Assembly: GCF_014192285.1 (NCBI RefSeq)
Contig: NZ_JACHXQ010000001.1
Location: 682,001-746,000, forward strand
DNA from: Halomonas fontilapidosi
Lineage (GTDB): Bacteria > Pseudomonadota > Gammaproteobacteria > Pseudomonadales > Halomonadaceae
Reading direction: 5' to 3'
DNA: 64,000 nt
Part shown: positions 7,654 through 13,918 of the stretch, in pieces
Layout: each line of letters begins with the position of its first letter
How positions within the stretch are numbered: position 1 is the stretch's first letter
The notes under the pieces: model-generated
What the model was told of the DNA's origin: nothing
The model's input: only the letters and a program-made list of their open reading frames with translations
Databases searched by the model: none
Translations under genes and position numbers: made by a program

Positions 7654-7728
7654 TGGAGCGGGAAACGAGATTCGAACTCGCGACCCTCGCCTTGGCAAGG
7701 CGATGCTCTACCACTGAGCTATTCCCGC
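7654..7728 (-). tRNA. tRNA-Gly (anticodon GCC), copy 2
   Basis: A 75-nt tRNA with anticodon GCC and encoded CCA. It is 264 bases from copy 1, consistent with a tandem duplication of a Gly-spacer-Glu unit. Confidence 0.96.
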
Positions 7729-7751
7729 ACTCCGTTACCTGATGAGTCGAG

Positions 7752-7827
7752 TGGCGTCCCATAGGGGGTTCGAACCCCTGTTACCGCCGTGAAAGGGCGG
7801 TGTCCTGGACCACTAGACGAATGGGAC
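7752..7827 (-). tRNA. tRNA-Glu (anticodon TTC), copy 3
   Basis: A 76-nt tRNA with anticodon TTC and encoded CCA. It is the first gene of the array, about 30 bases downstream of the -10 box of the array promoter. Confidence 0.96.
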
Positions 7828-7857
7828 GCAATGTCTCGCCTCGTCGAGGTGCGGCGA

Positions 7858-7886
7858 ATATTACCCAGGCTTCGGGATGCTGTCAA
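7858..7886 (-). promoter_or_regulatory. Strong sigma-70 promoter of the Glu/Gly tRNA array
   Basis: On the minus strand a perfect TTGACA (7886-7881) and TAATAT (7863-7858) are exactly 17 bp apart, followed by a GC-rich discriminator (TCGCCGC). This is the best promoter match in the window and fits a highly expressed, growth-rate-controlled tRNA operon. Confidence 0.88.
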
Positions 7887-8021
7887 GCGCATCAGGCGGG
7901 GCGTTGATATCGCGTGTTCGATTCCTCTGCGTGACTGGAAACACCCACCCGGGTTGGTGTCAGAATGGAAGAGGAGATACGCCGGGCCCTCGACCCCGGC
8001 GCCAGGACAAGGAGAGAGGCC

Positions 8022-8423
8022 ATGCGCAGCAAGATCCAGAAGAGCGATGCCGAATGGCAGCAGCAGCTGACACCCGAGCAGTACCGCGTCACCCGCCAGA
8101 AAGGCACCGAGCCGCCCTTCAGTGGGAAGTACCATGTGAGTGACGAGCACGGCATCTATCACTGCGTGTGCTGCAACGCCCCGCTGTTCGAGAACGAGCA
8201 CAAGTTCGATGCCGGCTGCGGCTGGCCAAGCTTCGACCGCCCCTTCACGTCGAACTGCGTGGCAGAACAGACCGATACCAGCCACGGCATGCAGCGCACC
8301 GAGGTGACCTGCGCGCGCTGCGATGCCCACCTCGGCCATGTGTTCCCCGACGGTCCGCCGGAGACCACCGGGCTGCGCTACTGCATCAACTCGGTGGCGA
8401 TCCAGTTCCACGCCGGGGAATAG
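8022..8423 (+). CDS. msrB: Peptide-methionine (R)-S-oxide reductase MsrB
   Basis: Reduces the R epimer of methionine sulfoxide in proteins, using thioredoxin. The 133-residue cytoplasmic protein shows both zinc-binding CxxC pairs (CVCC and CARC), the conserved [10 protein letters not shown] and [10 protein letters not shown] segments, and the catalytic cysteine in [12 protein letters not shown] near the C terminus. The start [12 protein letters not shown] follows AGGAGAGAGG; an in-frame upstream ATG lacks a comparable site. The partner MsrA is encoded separately at 54.6 kb and is exported, so the two act in different compartments. Confidence 0.96.
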   Translation: MRSKIQKSDAEWQQQLTPEQYRVTRQKGTEPPFSGKYHVSDEHGIYHCVCCNAPLFENEHKFDAGCGWPSFDRPFTSNCVAEQTDTSHGMQRTEVTCARCDAHLGHVFPDGPPETTGLRYCINSVAIQFHAGE

Positions 8424-8453
8424 TCTCTGCCGGTCACAGCCCTCCCCTGAGGC

Positions 8454-8481
8454 GGCCGCCCATCTGCTATAGTGGGCGGCC
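8454..8481 (+). promoter_or_regulatory. Extended -10 promoter inside an inverted repeat (msrB/ylqF junction)
   Basis: Arms GGCCGCCCA (8454-8462) and TGGGCGGCC (8473-8481) form a 9-bp inverted repeat around a 10-base loop. The loop carries an extended -10 element, TGCTATAGT (8465-8473), for ylqF. The same sequence, followed by ATTTTCATT, could act as the msrB terminator. Confidence 0.5.
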
Positions 8482-8513
8482 ATTTTCATTGATGCGCATG
8501 CAGGAGAGGCTCG

Positions 8514-9479
8514 ATGCTCGGCTGGTACCCGGGACACATGAACAAGGCGCGCCGGCAGATTCTCGAGTCGCTGCCGGAAATCGACGTGGTGATCGAGGTC
8601 CTCGACGCCCGCTTGCCCTACTCCAGCGCCAACCCCATGCTGGCCGAGCTGACCCGCCACAAGCCGGTATTGAAGATCCTATCGCGGGCCGACCTCGCCG
8701 ACCCCGAGCGAACCCGCGAGTGGGTCGGCTTCTTCGATGCCCAGCAGGACATGCGGGCCCTGGCGGTGACCACCACCCAGGCCCGGGAGCTCAAGCGCAT
8801 TCCCAAGCTGTGCCATGAGCTTGCCGGCCAGGTGCGCGCCGACCGCGATGTGCGGGTGATGGTCATGGGCATCCCCAACGTCGGCAAGTCGACGCTGATC
8901 AACGGCCTGGCAGGACGCACCATTGCCAAGACCGGCAACGAACCGGCGGTGACCAAGCGCCAACAGAAGGTGCGCATTGGCGGCCGCGTGGCACTGATCG
9001 ACACCCCCGGCGTGCTGTGGCCGAAGATCGAGGACCAGGCCAGCGCCCATCGCCTGGCCGCCAGCGGCGCCATTCGCGACACCGCCATCGACTACGTGGA
9101 AGTCGCCGTGGTCGCCGCGGCCGAACTCGCCAGGCGCTACCCCGAAGCCCTCACGGCACGCTACAAGCTCAAGGCCCTGCCCGAGTACGCGCCTCACCCC
9201 GAGGCAGAGCAGGTCGAGGCCGATGGCCCGCCACGGGTCGATCTGCTCGCGCTGTCCGGCTTCGATGGCCATGCGATCCTCGCGGAGATCGCCGCCAAGC
9301 GCGGCGGCCTGCGCCCCGGTGGCGAGGTCGACCTGCACCGCGGTGCCGAGGTGCTGCTCCACGAACTGCGTGACGGCAAGCTGGGCCGGTTGACCCTGGA
9401 GACCCCGGCAGACATCCCGCCCGAGCCCGAAGCCGACGCCGCCGAGACGCTTGGTGGCAACGGTGCCAAACCCGCATAA
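8514..9479 (+). CDS. ylqF: Ribosome biogenesis GTPase YlqF/RbgA family
   Basis: A 321-residue circularly permuted GTPase of the YlqF/RbgA family, which acts in late assembly of the large ribosomal subunit. The permuted order is visible: the G4-like LSRADLAD comes first (near residue 55), then G1 GIPNVGKST (near 122) and G3 DTPGVLWPK (near 163). The N terminus MLGWYPGHMNKA is the family signature. The C-terminal ~100 residues form the helical RNA-binding region. A CAGGAGAGG ribosome site precedes the ATG. Its C terminus slightly overlaps the upstream open frame of alaA but not the chosen alaA start. Confidence 0.93.
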   Translation: MLGWYPGHMNKARRQILESLPEIDVVIEVLDARLPYSSANPMLAELTRHKPVLKILSRADLADPERTREWVGFFDAQQDMRALAVTTTQARELKRIPKLCHELAGQVRADRDVRVMVMGIPNVGKSTLINGLAGRTIAKTGNEPAVTKRQQKVRIGGRVALIDTPGVLWPKIEDQASAHRLAASGAIRDTAIDYVEVAVVAAAELARRYPEALTARYKLKALPEYAPHPEAEQVEADGPPRVDLLALSGFDGHAILAEIAAKRGGLRPGGEVDLHRGAEVLLHELRDGKLGRLTLETPADIPPEPEADAAETLGGNGAKPA

Positions 9480-9555
9480 TCACCGGCAACATCACCCCGA
9501 GACGACGCCCGCCACGGCAGAGGCGGCACACCGACATCACTGGATCTCAGCGCCC

Positions 9556-10785
9556 ATGGACACTCCCCCCCTCAGGAAATCGCACAAGCTAGCGAACGTC
9601 TGCTACGACATCCGCGGCCCGGTGCTCGAGCACGCCAAACGCCTGGAAGAGGAGGGCCAGCGCGTCCTCAAGCTGAACATCGGAAACCCCGCCCCGTTCG
9701 GTTTCGAGGCGCCCGAGGAGATCCTCCAGGACGTCATGCGCAACCTGTCCACCGCCCAGGGCTACTGCGACTCCAAGGGGCTCTACTCCGCGCGCAAGGC
9801 GATCATGCAGGAGTGCCAGCGCAAGGAGATTCCCGGTGTCGGCATCGAGGACATCTACATCGGCAACGGCGTCTCCGAGCTGATCGTAATGGCCATGCAG
9901 GCGCTGCTCAACGATGGCGACGAGGTATTGATCCCCGCGCCGGACTATCCATTGTGGACCGCGGCGGCCAACCTCTCGGGCGGCCATGCCGTGCACTACC
10001 TGTGCGACGAGCAGGCCGACTGGGCGCCGGACATGGCCGACATCCGCGCCAAGGTGACCGCCCACACTCGCGCGATCGTGATCATCAACCCCAACAACCC
10101 CACCGGCGCCGTTTACCCGCCGGCCGTGGTCCGCGAGCTGCTGGAGATCGCCAGGGAACACGATCTGGTGGTCTTTTCTGACGAGATCTATGACAAGATC
10201 CTCTACGACGGGGTCGAACATGTCTCCACCGGGGCACTGGCCGGCGAGGACCAGCTGGTGGTGACCATGAACGGGCTCTCCAAGAGCTACCGCTGCGCCG
10301 GTTTCCGCAGCGGCTGGATGATCCTCTCGGGCCATATCGCCAAGCAGCGCGCTGACGATTACATCCAGGGGCTGACCATGCTGGCCTCGATGCGCCTGTG
10401 TGCCAACGTGCCGGCCCAGCATGCCATCCAGACCGCGCTGGGCGGCTACCAGTCGATCAATGACCTGATCCTGCCTGGCGGACGCCTGCTTGCCCAGCGC
10501 GACATCACCATCGAGAAGCTCAACGCCATTCCCGGCGTCAGCTGCACCCGGCCCAAGGGGGCGCTCTACGCCTTCCCGCGGCTCGACCCCAAGGTGTTCA
10601 ACATCCGCGACGACCAGCAGCTGGTGCTTGATCTGCTGCTGCAGGAGAAGATCCTGCTGGTGCAGGGCACGGCCTTCAACTGGCCCGACCCCGACCATGT
10701 GCGCATCGTTACCCTGCCTTGGGCCGACCAGCTCGAGGACGCCCTGGACCGCTTCGCCCGTTTCCTGTCGCGCTACCGCCAGTAG
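9556..10785 (+). CDS. alaA: Alanine aminotransferase AlaA (YfbQ-type)
   Basis: A PLP-dependent class I aminotransferase making alanine from pyruvate and glutamate; at 409 residues it matches E. coli AlaA (405). Visible are KLNIGNPAPFGFEAP, the NPNNPTGAVY substrate loop, FSDEIYDKILYDG (the Asp and Tyr that contact PLP), the Schiff-base lysine in NGLSKSYRCAGFR, and SGWM with the substrate carboxylate arginine nearby. The start MDTPPLRKSHKL aligns with the family. The frame is open 35 codons further upstream over the ylqF tail with no better ribosome site, and the chosen start itself has only a weak one. Confidence 0.92.
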   Translation: MDTPPLRKSHKLANVCYDIRGPVLEHAKRLEEEGQRVLKLNIGNPAPFGFEAPEEILQDVMRNLSTAQGYCDSKGLYSARKAIMQECQRKEIPGVGIEDIYIGNGVSELIVMAMQALLNDGDEVLIPAPDYPLWTAAANLSGGHAVHYLCDEQADWAPDMADIRAKVTAHTRAIVIINPNNPTGAVYPPAVVRELLEIAREHDLVVFSDEIYDKILYDGVEHVSTGALAGEDQLVVTMNGLSKSYRCAGFRSGWMILSGHIAKQRADDYIQGLTMLASMRLCANVPAQHAIQTALGGYQSINDLILPGGRLLAQRDITIEKLNAIPGVSCTRPKGALYAFPRLDPKVFNIRDDQQLVLDLLLQEKILLVQGTAFNWPDPDHVRIVTLPWADQLEDALDRFARFLSRYRQ

Positions 10786-10905
10786 CTCGGGGCATGCCTT
10801 TCTGCCCGCCGCTTGAAACCCGGCGGGCAAGCGCGTATCTAAGCAACAGCTTGTGCAGGCCGCAGAGCGCGGCGCCCCCTTACCGACGACTGGAGATTTC
10901 CGGCA

Positions 10906-11811
10906 ATGATGAGAATCCTGCTCTTCCTGGGCACCAACCTGGCCGTGATCGTGGTGGCCAGCATTACCCTGCGACTGCTGGGGCTGGAGAGCTACCTGAC
11001 CGAACAGGGCATGAACTTCAATGCCCTGCTGATCTTCTGCTTCATTTTCGGCATGGCCGGCGCGATGATCTCGCTGTTCATCTCCAAGTGGATGGCCAAG
11101 CGCAGCACCGGCACGGTGATCATCGAGACGCCGTCGAATGCCACCGAGAAGTGGCTGGTGGATACCGTGGCGGAACTGGCCCGCGATGCCGGCATCAAGA
11201 CCCCCGAGGTGGGCATCTTTCCGGCCCAGCAGTCAAACGCCTTCGCCACCGGCTGGAACAAGGATGACGCCCTGGTGGCGGTCTCCGCCGGCCTGCTCAA
11301 CCGCATGCGCCCGGAAGAGGTACGCGCGGTGCTGGCCCACGAGATCGGCCACGTGGCCAACGGCGACATGGTCACCCTGGCGCTGATCCAGGGCGTGCTC
11401 AACACCTTCGTGATGTTCTTCGCACGGGTGGTCGCCCACCTGGTCGACGGCTTCCTGAAGAGTCGCAGCGACGGCGAGGGCGGCCTGGGCTTCATGGGCT
11501 ACTTCGCGGTGGTGATCGTCGCCGAGATCGTCTTCGGGCTGATCGCCTCGGCCATCGTTGCCTGGTTCTCGCGCTTCCGCGAGTATCGTGCGGACAGCGC
11601 CGGCGCACACCTCGCCGGCAGCGGCGCCATGATCAACGCCCTCGCCCGCCTCAAGGCCGAGACCGAAATGCCGGACCAGATGCCGGACACCCTGCGGGCC
11701 ATGGCCATCACCAAGGGTCAGACCCGCTCGCTGCTGGAGAAGCTGTTCGCCAGCCACCCGCCACTGGATGATCGCATCCGTGCGCTGAAGGAAGCGGCCT
11801 ACCGAGAGTAA
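10906..11811 (+). CDS. htpX: Membrane zinc metalloprotease HtpX
   Basis: A 301-residue inner-membrane M48 protease that degrades damaged membrane proteins alongside FtsH. Two N-terminal helices (residues ~4-22 and ~35-55) precede the active site [10 protein letters not shown] (HExxH, near residue 145). Two more hydrophobic segments follow ([15 protein letters not shown] and [20 protein letters not shown]), and the third zinc ligand is the Glu of [11 protein letters not shown]. The C terminus has [17 protein letters not shown] site is about 12 bases upstream; the first two codons are both ATG. Its last 39 bases are partly duplicated downstream. Confidence 0.96.
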   Translation: MMRILLFLGTNLAVIVVASITLRLLGLESYLTEQGMNFNALLIFCFIFGMAGAMISLFISKWMAKRSTGTVIIETPSNATEKWLVDTVAELARDAGIKTPEVGIFPAQQSNAFATGWNKDDALVAVSAGLLNRMRPEEVRAVLAHEIGHVANGDMVTLALIQGVLNTFVMFFARVVAHLVDGFLKSRSDGEGGLGFMGYFAVVIVAEIVFGLIASAIVAWFSRFREYRADSAGAHLAGSGAMINALARLKAETEMPDQMPDTLRAMAITKGQTRSLLEKLFASHPPLDDRIRALKEAAYRE

Positions 11812-11820
11812 CGGCGACCC

Positions 11821-11841
11821 GCGGCGGGGGCCACCCGCCGC
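11821..11841 (+). terminator. Possible terminator hairpin after htpX
   Basis: An 8-bp stem GCGGCGGG/CCCGCCGC with a 5-base loop begins 9 bases after the htpX stop. The T-tract is weak (TGCTCTCTG). Confidence 0.45.
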
Positions 11842-11857
11842 TGCTCTCTGCACAGGC

Positions 11858-11896
11858 CGCATCCGTGCGCTGAAGAAAGCCGCCTACCGGCAGTAA
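11858..11896 (+). repeat. Duplicated 3' end of htpX (relic)
   Basis: 39 bases that match the last 39 bases of htpX (11773-11811), including the stop codon, with a few substitutions (encoding RIRALKKAAYRQ-stop instead of [12 protein letters not shown]-stop). It is not preceded by a start codon and is not a gene. It suggests an old tandem duplication or slippage event around the htpX terminator. Confidence 0.8.
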
Positions 11897-11916
11897 CCCC
11901 TGCCAGGCGATACATT

Positions 11917-11948
11917 ACAGCGGACCCGCCAACCGGCGGGTCCGCTGT
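11917..11948. terminator. Bidirectional terminator between htpX and pdxB
   Basis: A perfect 14-bp stem (ACAGCGGACCCGCC / GGCGGGTCCGCTGT) with an AACC loop, followed by CGTTT on the plus strand. It lies between the convergent htpX and pdxB genes, 20 bases from the pdxB stop. Confidence 0.85.
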
Positions 11949-11968
11949 CGTTTAGCGTCCCATCGGCG

Positions 11969-13147
11969 TCAGGCAGTGGCGGTAGCGACCCGGAAGCCCG
12001 CGCCTGACAGCAGCGGTGCGAGCTCCCGAGCCCCCTCGAGAAGCTCTATGGCGAGGGTCGCGAACTCGCGACGCAGCGGATAGGCCGCCCGGCAGGCATC
12101 GAAGCCCTTGGCCACCCCCTGGCGCCGGGCTTCGCGGTGAAGGCTGTCATGGTCACGCCGCGCGTCATAGACGGCGCGCAGGCAAAGGCGCAGCACCTCC
12201 TCGGGCGAGAGACCACCGTCCAGGACGAGGCGCGCCACGGAAGGCGATGGCGCCAGGTCGTCCATCGTCAGGCGAGCCGGCAGGCCGACATGGCGGGCCA
12301 GGGCACGATAGATCTGGTGAGTGCCGCGCAGCTTGCCATCCAGGCTGTAGCCGGCAACATGCGGCGTGGCGATGGCGGCGAGATCCGCCAGGCCGCTGTC
12401 GATGGCGGGCTCGTGCTCCCAGACATCGAGCACCGCGCTGATATCAGCCTGCCCCGCCAGCCGCTGTCGCAGCGCCTTGCCGTCGACGCAGTCGCCGCGC
12501 CCGGCGTTGAGCAGCACGCTGCCCGGGGCCAGGGCGGCGATGCGCTGGGCATCGAGCAGCTGGAGGGTGGCATGGGGCCCCTCGCTCACCAGCGGCGTAT
12601 GCAGGCACAGCACGTCGCACTGATCGATCAGGGTGTCCAGATCCGCGAAGCTGGCCAGTTTCGCGGCCCCTTCCGCCTCGACGTTCTCTGCTTCAACCCT
12701 GGGCGGGTCACAAGCCAGGCAGTCGATGCCCATGGCCGAGAGACGCTCGAGCAGCCGGCCGCCCACGTTGCCCACACCGACGATGCCGATGCGACGTTCG
12801 GCAAGCCGCCAGCCCTGGCGCTCGGCCAGGGTCGCCAGGCTGCAAAGCACGTAGTCCACCACCGCCTCGGCGTTGCAGCCCGGGGCGCTGGCAAAGGCGA
12901 CGCCGCGCCCGGCCAGGGCTCGCTCGTCCACGTGGTCGGTGCCGATGGTGCAGGTACCGACGAAACGCAGCCGGGGAGCGTCGGCCAGCAGGGCCTCGTC
13001 GACGCGGGTGATGGAGCGCACCACCAGGGCGTCGGCCTCGCGCAGCGCAGCGGCATCGATCGCGCGTCCCGGCACTCGGACCACCTCGCCCAGTTCTCCG
13101 AAGCAGGTCTCTGCAGCGGGCACATTGGCATCGACGACGATTCTCAT
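11969..13147 (-). CDS. pdxB: Erythronate-4-phosphate dehydrogenase PdxB
   Basis: Second step of the DXP-dependent vitamin B6 pathway: oxidises 4-phosphoerythronate with NAD. The 392-residue protein has the D-2-hydroxyacid dehydrogenase layout: VVRSITRVDEALL and TCTIGTDHVD in the catalytic half, the dinucleotide-binding GIVGVGNVGGRLLERL near residue 117, and the catalytic Arg (NAGRGDCVD), Glu (DVWEHEP) and His (TPHVAGYSLDGK) in order. The C-terminal ~100 residues are the PdxB dimerisation domain. It is transcribed away from the WGR-like gene and alone. Confidence 0.95.
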   Translation of the reverse strand: MRIVVDANVPAAETCFGELGEVVRVPGRAIDAAALREADALVVRSITRVDEALLADAPRLRFVGTCTIGTDHVDERALAGRGVAFASAPGCNAEAVVDYVLCSLATLAERQGWRLAERRIGIVGVGNVGGRLLERLSAMGIDCLACDPPRVEAENVEAEGAAKLASFADLDTLIDQCDVLCLHTPLVSEGPHATLQLLDAQRIAALAPGSVLLNAGRGDCVDGKALRQRLAGQADISAVLDVWEHEPAIDSGLADLAAIATPHVAGYSLDGKLRGTHQIYRALARHVGLPARLTMDDLAPSPSVARLVLDGGLSPEEVLRLCLRAVYDARRDHDSLHREARRQGVAKGFDACRAAYPLRREFATLAIELLEGARELAPLLSGAGFRVATATA

Positions 13148-13263
13148 GGCTGGCTCCCATCTTGCTGGTGATACGACTTGTTCAGTGTGCCCAAGCCCTT
13201 ACAATACCGCCATTGTCACTCGAGCGTCGCAGGCCAGCGGCGCCCTCCACCTCGGGAGCTGCC

Positions 13264-13545
13264 GTGATTGTCCGCTGGGAAACCGACCACGACTATGTGC
13301 TGGTGCATGTCCATCAGGACATGTTCGGCGACTGGATCTTCAGCCGCGCCTGGGGGCAGATCGGCACCCAGTTTGGCGGCCTCAAGCATCGCCTGGCCGA
13401 TGACCACGACCAGGCGATGATGTGGCTGGCCGATGAGACCACCATTCTCAACTCCAGAGGCTTTCGCAAGGTGCTGGAGGTCGAGGACGAAAGCGCCGAG
13501 GGGCGCGACGCCGTCAGCCAGCTCTCGCTGCTGGACTCGCTCTAA
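13264..13545 (+). CDS. Small WGR-like domain protein
   Basis: A 93-residue protein. I choose the GTG at 13264 because GGGAG sits six bases upstream and the sequence from there (VIVRWETDHDYVLVHVHQDM) looks like a domain start; the frame extends 34 codons upstream without a site. The pattern SRAWGQIGTQFGGLKHR followed by A..W.....TILNSRGFRKV resembles the WGR fold (W-G-x-I-G-T-x-x-G...Y/F-R). In longer proteins WGR domains bind nucleic acid or mediate protein contacts. Here it stands alone, with a variable acidic tail (EVEDESAEGRDAV). Function unknown; it converges on the glutaredoxin gene. Confidence 0.55.
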   Translation: MIVRWETDHDYVLVHVHQDMFGDWIFSRAWGQIGTQFGGLKHRLADDHDQAMMWLADETTILNSRGFRKVLEVEDESAEGRDAVSQLSLLDSL

Positions 13546-13558
13546 GCGCTGAGGGCCA

Positions 13559-13918
13559 TCAGCCCAGATAACGCCGCCCGCCACGCAGGGTTGCCCCCTT
13601 CGCCGCCCTCTTCGCCACCTCGGGTGACCTCTCGCCACTGAGCTGCTGCTGTAGCTGCTGCCAGGCTGTCTCGTCCAGCCAGCCCCGCGATGCCAGCCAG
13701 CCGGCCAGCCGCTCGGGCTCCATGCCGCGGTCCAGTTCTTCCCCCGTCTCGTCCGCCAGCACCGGGATGCGCACCCCGTAGTGTGCGACCAGCCCCTCGT
13801 CCTCGCTGATCTCGACCCGCTCAAGCCGGTAGCGCTCGGCACACAGGGTGGCCAGCAACGCCTCCAGCTGCTCACAGAGGTGGCAGCCGAGGGTGGTATA
13901 GAGTCGTAGCCGGATCAT
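13559..13918 (-). CDS. Glutaredoxin-like family protein (DUF836 type)
   Basis: A 119-residue thioredoxin-fold protein. It starts LRLYTTLGCHLCEQLEALL with a CxxC redox pair (CHLC, residues ~12-15), continues with RLERVEISEDEGLVAHYG and has the cis-Pro signature VRIPVLADETG, all as in the small glutaredoxin-like DUF836 family. Its ATG overlaps the stop of rlmL by four bases (ATGA), so it is translated as the second gene of that unit. The redox partner is unknown; the pairing with an rRNA methyltransferase is recorded under findings. The C-terminal ~30 residues are basic and probably unstructured. Confidence 0.78.
   Translation of the reverse strand: MIRLRLYTTLGCHLCEQLEALLATLCAERYRLERVEISEDEGLVAHYGVRIPVLADETGEELDRGMEPERLAGWLASRGWLDETAWQQLQQQLSGERSPEVAKRAAKGATLRGGRRYLG

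Noticed and set aside
7224-7728. Repeat-spacer pattern in the tRNA region considered as CRISPR
   Set aside because: The repeats are tRNA genes and tRNA 3' ends, spacers are themselves repeated, and no cas genes are present.
7303-7764. A 153-codon frame with repeated [21 protein letters not shown] peptides
   Set aside because: It lies over the tRNA array; this peptide is a well-known mistranslation of tRNA genes.
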